From: Symsagittifera roscoffensis
Lineage: Eukaryota > Xenacoelomorpha > Acoela > Convolutidae
Direction of reading: 5' to 3'
Length of the DNA: 64,000 nt
Assembly (NCBI RefSeq): GCF_963678635.1
Contig: NC_087070.1
Span: forward strand, 35,653,109-35,717,108
This document shows, in pieces, positions 9,766-19,349 of this stretch (positions are counted from its first letter, which is position 1; each line of letters opens with the position of its first letter). Both the position numbers and the translations under genes were made by a program. Under the pieces are notes generated by a model, which did no database searches, was not told the origin of the DNA, and saw nothing but the letters and a program-made list of their open reading frames with translations.

Positions 9766-12523
9766 CATCTTAATGCCCTCCACGAGCCAGCCACCAATGA
9801 AGAAGAAAAAAACGCCTGCTAGTGCTACTAGAACACTTTGAAACTAAGCCCCCCCCCCCTCAGCTCGAAGCACACTCACGTGTAAGACTTTGCTCTTTAT
9901 AAACCGACAACCGGACTCCTCAAAATGGACCTAAATGACCTAATGGACCAAAATGACCTAATTAATACAAAATCAGATTAGCTAGACTTATCATCAGCAA
10001 AAAACAACAAATTTCCAATTGAACGAGTATTTAAACTTAAAAAATGCTCATACCACCTCTGTTAGCTGCCAAAACAAAGCTAACAAAAAGATTGATGAAA
10101 TATGAAATACTTCAGTGGTTCGCCGGCAAAACATCTATGTTCCGATTTGATAAGGCTTGCTAGTCGCAAGCAAAAAAAAATCAGACATAATCAAAGAAAA
10201 ACGTTCTAGTTTAGCCCAAAATTAGACCTGGTATGGATGCATTAAAATCTACTTGTCCGAGACTGATACCAGATAACAGGCCATGTTGGAAAGCATTCTA
10301 CTGCCTTCGCTGGCCTTTCTCATGGGGGTTCCTGCACCAAAGGTTTCTTAATTCTAGAAAGAAAAAACGGTTTTCCTTGACACGGTTTTCATTGAATCAG
10401 TAATGCACACTTTTGATGTTTTCGCTTCTTTTGCGTTCATCTTCTTTTGCGAGAACTGTTATATCAACTAAAAACTTGTATCTACTAATAGAAGCATCAG
10501 TTACTGGTTCGAGTTAGAGGTTGATTGAGAGCAGCCTCAAGTGAGTTATGCCAGAAGCTTCAATTGGCTGCTGGGAATCGGGTTTTCACTCCATTTTTTT
10601 CTGTTCTGTTCATCGTGATTGCTTTTCATTTGTTCATTGTGAATTTTATGAGCATCCCTGAGCTTCAGGAGCACAGGACACAAGCGAGCCGGTATGATGG
10701 AAGCGGTGTTATCTTGTTTTTAATCGAGGTCCAATTTTTTTGTTCTTTAATCAATTGCCACAATTCATTTTTCAAAAACGGACCTTAAATTATTGTGCTC
10801 AGCCATTTAGGAGAGTTTTTTCAAGCACTTCGGGTAACACTTGTGAAAGTTTTGAGTTATTTTGAGCTAAGTGTTTTGTCGTTGGATACCTATAATCTAC
10901 TTCTTTTTCTGCTGGGTCAATAGCTCACTAAACAAACCATCTTTCTGCAACCAGAAGTAGCGATGTTGTAGGTCACAATCTGCATCTGCTCTTCTTCAAG
11001 TTGGAAAAAATTTGTCGAACAGGGTTGATGACAAGTAGTAGTTTTCTTCTTTCTAACTTGTCTGTCTCAGCTGATCATTGATTGTTGCTCTGCTACCCAC
11101 ATCTGAGCCTTGCTGCGCGAAACAGTTTGTTTTGCTCTTTTCAGCTTCAGCACGCATCTGTTGTCAAGTTCCGCTCTTATGTGGTGTAGTCTTCAGCTGC
11201 CGTCGACTTGTTGTGAATCCAGAAACAGAGTTTCACACTTATATCATCATGTCATATACAGTCTTTCCTGTCTGATAATTTGCCTAGTGGTAGGTTGTTC
11301 TTGAGCTGTTATGTTATTAATTAGCGCTACCGACTATCAGTGTTTATTATTGTTCTAAATATTTCGAGCAGTTAGGCATATCTTAAACTGAGGGATGCTT
11401 GGGTCCGCGTATTCCTCCAGATTATATCTCATCGATCGGAGCACGTCAGAGTATGATTGATATAAATTATTCTCTCTATTCTGGTCAGTTGTTTTACAGC
11501 TTCGTTAAATCTCACTAATAGTTGGTAGAGTTACTTATCAATGTTCACATAGTTAAGTAAATACAAGTTTGAGCTCCAGTCTCATTTCAAGGTGAATTAC
11601 ATATTCATTTATATCAAAATGCCAAATCAAATTCACGACGTCAAGCAGGGACGTCACACTGTAACCAACACATCCAACAGCGACTTGAAAAAATGTTTAT
11701 GAACTCAGGGAATTAAAAAAAAAACGACTGATTTATTTTTTATTTATTTTTCAAATTAAAACCTAGGAAAAAACAAATTCCATCAAAGCTCACGAAATTA
11801 AAGAAAATTCTATAATTGATCTTGTTCCACAAAATTGAATTAATCTGAGAAAACTGCATTAAAAAAGTTTTCCATTCTGCTGGGAAATCTCACTATTAAA
11901 ATTCCTTTTCCGAACTAAGTCATTTTCTCGAGCCGTTTATACTTTTGTAATAAGAGAGCGCTGTTCGCAATCAGTAGTCAATTAAATTTTTATTGACTAA
12001 AGTGCCTGACACTAGCGCTAAATGAACGTCCTAATTGAACGATGATGTAACTAGATTTGAAAAGCATAAAATTCAGACGATTTTTATTGACATCCAAAAA
12101 ACGCAAAATTTTCTTAGCAGCTCTAATGTGCTATAGCTTTGATAATATATCGCACTCGACCTCATCTGATGTTTCTTTGTGGTACCTATACTTTCTTGGA
12201 ACAAAACACTCAATAGTCGGCAACCATAGCTAGAAAAAACCACACAAGTAAACCAAGCGCAGTCTACAAACAATCTGCTTTATTCAGCGATTTGCATAGA
12301 GAATTCTAAATTGTTAATTCGCAAGATAACATTTGTAGTCAACCAAGTTTATAGAAGAAAATTTTCTTATTGATAACTTCTTGAATTTTCCTTCGTTTTT
12401 TCTTTTCAATTGAGAAAGCAATGCCAATAATCTGTATTAACAGAAAAGTAATTTACAATTTTACATTATTGTAAAATCAACTGAAATACAAGTTTCTTTA
12501 TACCTAAATTTACAGTAGAATGT

Positions 12524-15500
12524 TTATGGTCGCTGTAAGTAGGCTCGGTTGTTCATTGAGTAGTCATCAACCGGTCGCGGATGTTGCTTCCTCTCTGGCC
12601 ACGGTTTGAACTCTTGTTCTAAGACTGTGATTGGTCTTAAATTCCACTCAACCTCCAAACCAGCTTCGAGTTCCTCCACTAAATCTGACGTCAGAAAATC
12701 AAATGACGGAGCATGAATCGTGCATTTCGAGGAGTTCTGGTTATCCGTCGCAATTTTAATGAGTGCATCTCTTGAATACAGCTTAGAAATTTTTTTGGTG
12801 GCCTCGACTGGTTTTTGCTTCGTTTTCCCACGTACTCTTCGGCTCTGGACAGGATTGACAGGAATCACCTTCTAAATCAGAAGAAGCGTTATGATGGGAA
12901 ATAGCTCATGTTTATATTGAGGTTAGTTTCCATTATATGAATGAAGCGCCAGATTCTCCAACGAATGTGGAACACCAAAATTCACAAAATAATAACCCAA
13001 AAAATTAATTTCAGTGTGAATTTCTGTGTGAAAATAACTCAATTAGTCCCATATTCAGTCCGCTTTTTTCTGTTATAAATGTAGTACATGCCAACAAGCA
13101 GTTGGAAGGAAGAGTTAATGAACGCAAGTAAACTTGTTTATTGAAAAAATCTCAACTTTCCCATTTAAAAAAAATAAATACCTTTAAATCTCTTTGAACT
13201 TCTAGAACAATTTATGATTGGCATTTTTTGACAAAACTAACCCAGCTTGAGAAAATTAATAATAATAATAATAATAAATTGTTTCCAAACGATATCTAGT
13301 TACAAAGTTATTTATAAAAATTTATAAATACAAATTAGAATCGTTCGGGAGAACACCCTTAAGCCAACAAGAACACCATTAAGCCAACAATTGAATCAAT
13401 AAGTAGTTTTAAATTCGCTGGGAAATCTGAAATTTAAATTCCACCTTCGAAGCTAGAAGTCAATCGCGTTTTTCGTGGCCTTGTATCTTTCGATATTCAA
13501 TAGTGGAGTTTACCTTCCTTTAACACAGAAGCGAAGCTGTGCTTCGCAAATATAAGCAAAGAAAATGCAAAACGGAGTAAACTAGTGGCCGAGCTAAAGC
13601 TGGATTTACCTGTTTTAATAATTTTAATCATATATTGTACTGGTAAGGAAATGTGTAAACTTCAAAAAATAGACTTTACACAAAACCCTAGAAATTGCTC
13701 TGCTTAAGTACGAGATTATCTGCTTATTTGAACGAGAAAAAGACTACTCGCTCTTTCAATTGAATTTTTTCATCTCAAATGAGGCTGGGTAGTTTTCGAA
13801 AGAGTGAAAAAGAATCCAAAAAACAATTAAAAAATTGACTAAAAGCAGAACATAGCCGCCGGCGCAAGGAAGATTCACATCACTGGTTTTTTCTTTCAGT
13901 TAAACCCTTAATCTCCGATTTGACAGGGTAGTTTTTAATAAAAGTTTTCAAATTAACCAAAATGTCAAACTTTTCTTCTATGCAATTTAGGGAACAAGTG
14001 CTTGAGGAGGGGAGATCCCCATTATTTTTTCTTTTGATTGAAACCTTCATCTCAGACAAATGCACTTAATATTTGAATAAAATAACCGATTTCAAAACAA
14101 ATAGGTCAAAAACCCCTTACTGAAAATTTCGAAGGGCGTAGAATGTATGGTAAGTGAAAAGAGACAAGCGAAATATGCAGGCACATAGAAGAGCAGTCGG
14201 TTTGTTCATTGGTACCATTTAAATGACCTATAAAAAATTCTGATCTATGTTTTTTATTATTAGCCCCCAGCCTGCTCAGTGCAAGACCCACCGTGGGGGA
14301 GGAACATTTCGCCTCAGCCGGTCCCACCTTAAGGAGGCGGATGACAATGGGACCCCTCCAACCGTGACCAAGCAGGATTCGAACGCAAGACCCTCGTGAT
14401 GAGAGACATGTATGTGCCTAACCCACTTGACCACGGCTGCTAACCACCCCGCGTTTATGGACTATAAAATGTCCATTACGTACATTTTTTATGTTCTGAA
14501 GCAAACAAATTTAGGAATTTAGACAAGAAGCATCAACTCTGGAAACTTGCTTTCTTCGACGCAATGATCGCACTAACAAAAATACCATTTTGAAAATCAA
14601 ATTAGTTAATTTTTCGGCAAAAACCAAATCAAATTGAACGCCAAAATTTTTTTAAAATAAAATTTCACCTCTGCTGTCATTCCATTTGAACTTTCAAACG
14701 CTGGTCTTGTCTCAATTGGCGACTTCAAACTTAATGCAGGATCTTTAGCTTGTAACGGCGCCACAACTTTAAGAATATTTTCGTTTAGATCGACAGCAAC
14801 GTCTAAAATCCCAGGCCGGCTACTAGTAGATATCTCTAAAGAAGTAAGTGATTCAGACAATGGGTTGACCTCTGAATTTAGTGGCACCTTATTTCCGGTT
14901 GGCTTTATTCTTTTAATCTTTCGAGACGATAAGCAAACATTGTTTCCAATTTCACTTCCTGGACTTAGAGGAGATATAGCACTTGGAGAATTTTCTAAAC
15001 ATTCTAAAGGCGATTTAATTTCTTCTTCCTTCAATAAAGTAAAATTGAATTCCGACAATTGATTTGTTGAACCTTCGAAATCTGACAGTTGACTTTTCAA
15101 CGAAGGTGTCTCCGCTGCTTTGGACTCAAAATCATTTAGCATAGAAAGCAATTCATTGAAACCCACATTTCCGTCACCGGATCCTAAATCTACGGCGGAA
15201 TTCTGAGTTTTTACTGTTGCTGAAGTCATATTTACAATACCTTCATTACCCGCGCTTCCAGCTGCAAATGTCTCGAAAAGATCGTTTGTAGGAGATTTGC
15301 ATGATTCTACTGTCGATGAAGTGGGTGCGTGAGCTATATTACGGTTTGCCTCAACTGGGCTTTGTGCAATAATCCCTGCTAAAAAACTTTCCCATTCGTC
15401 CGCTCCATAATTTTGGTCTGGCGATGTTGGTTCTGGGACCTTATTAGACTCCGCACAAACATTCTCAGCACCATTTTGATTGACTCTGTAAGCACCAGGA

Positions 15501-15595
15501 CTGGAAGCTGTAAACTGAATAAGAAAGGTTTCAAAAGACGCTTGATCGGTAAAACTAACAGATTCGTCGTCGTTTTTGAAAGCCGGTTGATCCAT
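12524..15595 (-). CDS. Disordered protein with eIF4E-binding-type motif, two exons
   Basis: Exon 1 is 15595-14669 (309 codons, ATG at 15595, MDQPAF); exon 2 is 12871-12524 (115 codons plus TAA). The donor GAG|GTGAAA and acceptor CTGATTTAG|AAG join in phase 0, giving 424 residues. Exon 1 is acidic and Ser/Thr/Pro-rich, probably disordered, with three related short motifs at residues 21, 68 and 107 (FETFLIQF, WESFLAGI, FETFAAGS). Exon 2 is basic, then has YSRDALIKI at residue 341, fitting the YxxxxL-phi motif that eIF4E-binding proteins such as 4E-T (YTKEELLDI) and eIF4G use. A role in translational control is therefore a guess from one short motif. I do not recognise the protein as a whole. 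The intron contains a SINE. Additional exons cannot be excluded, and the next gene, Elongin B, lies 485 bp upstream on the same strand. Confidence 0.65.
14243..14455 (-). repeat. tRNA-derived SINE, second body type, in intron
   Basis: The minus strand starts with AGCAGCCGTGGTCAAGTGG, a good A box (14436-14418 region), then a B box GCGTTCGAATCCTGC (14386-14372). A GC-rich body follows with AAGGTGGGACCGGCTGAGG and CACGGTGGGTCTTGCACTGA, ending in an AATAATAAAAAAC tail. The body differs from the other SINEs in this window, and the copy looks well preserved. Confidence 0.75.
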
Positions 15596-16079
15596 GTAAA
15601 AAAGCAAAAGTCACAATGAACATAACATCTACAAAATGATTGAATTTACTCATCTGTAAAAACTATTGGAAAGGTTTTAATTATTTTTCATTTCGCTGTA
15701 GGCTTGCTTGATGTGTTATGCCTGCTGAAAAACAACTTGTTTCAAAAGCTTGTTCTATAGATGCCCTTGATAAAATTAAATGAGAAATTTCAAGAAAAAA
15801 ACAACTATTTCAAAAATTCTCAGCTGTATCTTCCTGACTGCAAACAGTGGATCTTCCCAAAACACTGTATTTACGGAACAAAAAGTCTTTTTCTATAAAC
15901 AACCAGGAGACTTATCAAACGAAAGGACCATGAATGTTATCTATCACTGTATATCTGCGGTTTCTATTTTATTCGATAACTAAAAACGACACTTCAATTA
16001 ATTTTCTATGATACGAACCAAGAAATCGATATATACAATGAAATTATGTTAGCTCAAAAATTAAGTCCGAATAGTTAGA
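15596..16079. other. Spacer between Elongin B and the downstream gene
   Basis: This 484-bp stretch should hold the Elongin B 3' UTR and the promoter and 5' UTR of the gene at 12524-15595. No repeat is evident, and a plus-strand open frame at 15780-15983 has no supporting features. Confidence 0.5.
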
Positions 16080-16487
16080 TCATCCCATTGCCTGTGCGTC
16101 TATTTGTTGCATGTTGACATTAGGTCCAGTCTCCGCGTTTCCAGTGGGATTCGCGCGCATTACTTCCGGAATTTCAGGAGGGTCACTGTACTTCTCGAGA
16201 TCAATATCTTCCCAATCAGTTTCACCCCGCCTGAACACATAAGCTAACTCAGCTGGTGCTTGAGGTCTCGCATTATTTGCGTCAAAGCCGCAATCTCTCA
16301 AAGTTGTACCATCTTCCAGGTATGCGTTTTTGGCATCTTTGGCGTTCATATTAAAAACTCTTATATCATCCGCAGGGGTTTTCACAATCCCTTGAATAGT
16401 TTTCTTTAGTTCTAATACAGTATTTGTTTCTTTTAAATCGGTGAAGAGAGTATCTTTTTGTCGTCGCAGCTGGAAATAGACGTCCAT
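16080..16487 (-). CDS. ELOB: Elongin B
   Basis: The single open frame encodes 135 residues (human: 118). It starts MDVYFQLRRQKDTLFTD, which matches the ubiquitin-like N terminus of Elongin B. CGFDANNARPQAPAELAYVFR matches the conserved CGF...ARPQAPA block, given here in parts as CGF and ARPQAPAELAYVFR, and SDPPEIPEVM matches SSPPELPDVM. Elongin B pairs with Elongin C as the adaptor of cullin-2/5 ubiquitin ligases (VHL and SOCS box) and as part of the elongin transcription elongation factor, so it is nuclear and cytosolic. A short extension (NAKDAKNAYLEDG) sits between two beta strands. The start is the first ATG in a strong family match. The 3' LTR of a giant retroelement ends 97 bp upstream in the same orientation, and a second partial copy of this gene's 5' end lies at 43948-44076. 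Confidence 0.94.
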   Translation of the reverse strand: MDVYFQLRRQKDTLFTDLKETNTVLELKKTIQGIVKTPADDIRVFNMNAKDAKNAYLEDGTTLRDCGFDANNARPQAPAELAYVFRRGETDWEDIDLEKYSDPPEIPEVMRANPTGNAETGPNVNMQQIDAQAMG

Positions 16488-16583
16488 TTTAATCTTAAAC
16501 CAAAACGGTTCATTAACTAATTGTGTATTTTAAACAGTTGCTATTAAGGAGGTCAATTAAAATGGGCTCTTCCGTCATGCGAC
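16488..16583 (-). promoter_or_regulatory. Elongin B 5' flank between start codon and LTR
   Basis: Only 96 bases separate the Elongin B start from the LTR. The first 59 (to 16546) are duplicated at 44028-44076 and vicinity; the remaining 37 are not. Any native promoter beyond this point has been displaced by the element. The stretch must hold the 5' UTR; no specific promoter motif is clear. Confidence 0.5.
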
Positions 16584-16884
16584 TATAACACTCGCCCGGA
16601 AGTACATATCGAAGGAAAATAAAGCTAGGTTCTAAAAACGACTGACTAGCGTCTAAACACAGCTCTACATGCTTTTCACCGTCTCTGCCAAAGCCAGTTC
16701 TTTTGGTGGTCTTTCTAACATCGGGTCGACAAAAACGTTACTGTTTCCGGCTTCGATCAGAACGCTCTAATTGACTTAATTACATGCAGAAATAGTGAGC
16801 TCATGGCTGGGTCTCAGTATCCCCAGACCACGAGGTCCCTCATAAAAACAGGGCTACTACTTATTTATTATTTTACTATTTTTT

Positions 16885-17618
16885 GCAGGTAATCAGAAGG
16901 TCAAAAGTTTCATAGTAACCGAGGTTACAATCAGGAGTCCCTTCATCACGTATTCCAGTCAAAATCCTTGGAATTTTCTAGATATGGAAGTGATAATGAT
17001 GAAAGAAGATGACAATTGTTGAAGTCCTTTTCAATTAAAATCGAAACGGGTTACGTTTCTTCAATAACACGCAACTCGACACGAGAAAATATTATATACA
17101 AGTGTTACAAATAAAAAATTTCGTCGAAAGTTATTTTGTCATTTATTGTTCCGGGTAAGCGGTTGTCTAAATACTGCTATGTTACCATGTAACTTCATGC
17201 CGAAATTTAAATTTTACAAGCGTATAACGCACCTCTGTTGCTTCGAAATTTTGACAACTCATGAAAAACCGGTGTCGTTCCTCCGGATTGGCAGTCGAAC
17301 CCGCCGACGCAAACAAAAATAGACGTTAAGGACGTTAGCCTCAAATTCGTAATGAAAAGGAGGGTCAGAATGTTCTAGAATTTTGAATTTTTCACAAAAA
17401 CGAACAAAAAGGCCATTTTGACCAAAAAAAGAACTGAGTCAGACAACCGAAATAACATGACGAACATCAGTTGAAGAAAAACACGAGAAATACGAAGCCT
17501 CTTATCGTATCGTGATAACGATACACGATAAGACGCTTAACTCAGGAAGATCAGAAGGAAGTAAGGGAGGTCCAGTGCAGAGGCTATAATAGTGTTACAA
17601 ATAAGAAGGTTATTTTAC
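16885..17618. mobile_element. Insertion inside the 3' LTR of element A, SINE-bearing
   Basis: This segment is absent from the partner LTR. A TTATTTTAC-like sequence lies at both junctions, a possible target duplication. Inside, AGTGTTACAAATAA occurs near 17101 and 17591, which suggests a second, nested insertion of about 490 bp. On the minus strand a tRNA-like head (GAGGCTAACGTCC near 17342-17330, B box GGCGGGTTCGACTGCC 17305-17290) marks a family 1 SINE. A segment at 17162-17187 resembles the end of the MITE at 40728-40947. Confidence 0.65.
17500..17534. repeat. Strong hairpin in the LTR insertion
   Basis: TCTTATCGTATCGT and ACGATACACGATAAGA are near-perfect inverted partners around a GATA loop. 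Confidence 0.6.
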
Positions 17619-18276
17619 GTTATATTACTATTGTTTTTGTTCAGTAGATAAAAATCATCATCTCCATCTGAGATGGATCAACACTTTCCCTCAACTCCTA
17701 GCTTATCATGAACTGAAAACGAATTTAGAAGTTATTAATTCAATTCAGGACATCTCCAGGAAGCTAAAAATTATTAAAATACAGTTTTGGGTCTCCTCCC
17801 GAGACCCCTCCGGATTCTGGAATTCGGGGAAATAACGTCCTTATTTCTTTCAGGAGGGCTGGACACGCCGTCTCAACACCCTTCCTTGTTCTCGGGATTC
17901 GGATTGTAACAATTGTAGCGGCACAATCGTTACAACTCGGAATGGTTGCGGGTCACAACAATCTTCTTTTCGTTCGTATTTGTCGTCTGAATCTTCTGTC
18001 TAATTTTAACGTTGTTCTTGTTGAGAATACTGTTGTTGTTGTTGTTGTTGTTGTGTTTTTGCTGTTTCAGTTGGTGCGAAATTTCAACGTCGTCACGTGT
18101 CTTACTTTCTGAACGAATTTTTATTTATTTGAAACTCCAAATTAACCCTTCCGTGTTCGTCGAAATGAACGATTAAGACCTCTAATTCGCTAAAACCGTT
18201 AATCTTCCCACTCCGATGTCGCAGAAAAATTTCGAATTCGACTTTGCATTTTTGTACATTCTGGTCAAATGTCACA

Positions 18277-18290
18277 TACTCCCCGGACAG
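18277..18290 (-). promoter_or_regulatory. Element A polypurine-tract position
   Basis: Directly inside the 3' LTR the minus strand reads CCGGGGAGTA, then the LTR TGTGAC. A purine-rich run at this place primes plus-strand DNA synthesis in LTR elements. Confidence 0.5.
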
Positions 18291-19060
18291 CCCGATCAAT
18301 CTCCTCATTGAGTCTCGTAGTCTTTATCAAAATAGTACAGTTTCATCGAACAGAATTAACAAAATGCATGAAATCACCTTTTTGCACGTCATCTCGTTTC
18401 ACTGCAAAATACAAATGGCGTCATACTACACCATTATAGCCTTACAAATTCCTCCACTAATCTGCATTTTCAAGGATATGACTTAAGATAAAGCATTTTT
18501 TCTGACTTCCAATATCTATATCCCGATTTAAATTTTTTTCTCCTAGGTTTAAAAAATGTTTGGACGCAGGACGGTCCCGCCAACCAACAAACTAAAACTA
18601 TCCTACTATGCTTCTTCACTTCGGAAATTTAGTTGTCATTGGTCCTGAAGTCTAAAATTAAGGAACTCGGTGGTCAGAAGAAGCAATGAAAAAAACTCCC
18701 TCTTCAAGATATTACCCAAGCCTTTCATATCAGCACAAAGTGATCAGTCGTCTTAGTTAATTAAAAACAATCATGCAGGCTGGAAAATTTAATATACTCT
18801 CCACTCGAGCCTTTCTAATCAAATAGTAAGTGTCTCTAAAGCCACTAACTAAAATCACAATGCAAATTCATAAATGCAACAAAATCTTCAAAATTCAACA
18901 AAATGTTTTCTCTTCAGTTTCAATCACAAACTGAGTTGCTTTGTTTCTCATTTGAGTTTTTCACATGAATAATTCTGAGTTTTAACATCTTTTTCTTCGT
19001 TGCTTCTTTGTTTCTTTCTTTGTTCACTCTTCGTTTTCGTCGTTTATAAGTTATAAAATT
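18291..19060 (-). other. Element A 3' untranslated region
   Basis: Non-coding sequence between the last accessory coding remains and the 3' LTR. It is AT-rich and shows no further repeat structure by eye. Confidence 0.5.
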
Positions 19061-19349
19061 TCTAAATTCTTCTAATTCTTCTTCTTTTTGCATCTTGTTT
19101 TTCGGCCATTTGTCAATGTTCCATCTCATCATCCTGCGACATTGACCCCGCACTTTCAGTCTCAGTGTCTTGCAACACGTCGGTAGCTATTCTGACGCTG
19201 TTGGAGGCAGTCCTCCAACACTTCTGCTCTTCTACTCTTTGTTTGCAACAAGGCAGAGGATCAACGTTAGTCTCTCTGTTTCGGCAGAAGCTGTTGTGGA
19301 GGCACAACGTCACGTTTCTCTCCAGGTCTTCCTTCAACATCTCTTCTCT

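Larger units (their letters stand above)
7477..12523. other. Five-kilobase intergenic region, repeats only
   Basis: No convincing gene is seen. Open frames are under 90 residues and without recognisable motifs. Listed separately are SINE heads near 7735-7905, 8712-8800 and 9705-9765 and a TIR element at 9180-9593. A C-run occurs near 9848 and short 'aatgaccta' repeats near 9936-9961. A possible AATAAA poly(A) signal for the gene at 12524 lies on the minus strand at 12284-12279. Confidence 0.6.
16584..18276 (-). repeat. Element A 3' LTR, with nested insertion
   Basis: It aligns with 39513-40456 along its length. The ends are TATAAC (TGTAAC in the other copy) and GTCACA, an imperfect TG...CA inverted pair. 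It contains AATAAA near 16619 on the plus strand and an expanded GTT microsatellite (18031-18052). About 735 bp of unrelated DNA (about 16885-17618) interrupts it. Confidence 0.9.

Noticed and set aside
10525-10788. 87-residue plus-strand open frame with a hydrophobic stretch
   Set aside because: Phe/Ile-rich translation of T-rich DNA, with no support for a real gene.
14372-14436. Functional tRNA gene in the intron
   Set aside because: The boxes are good but no full cloverleaf is evident and a SINE body and A-rich tail follow.
18027-18052. GTT repeat as a CRISPR-like or telomere array
   Set aside because: It is a simple microsatellite expansion; the partner LTR has a shorter run at the same place.
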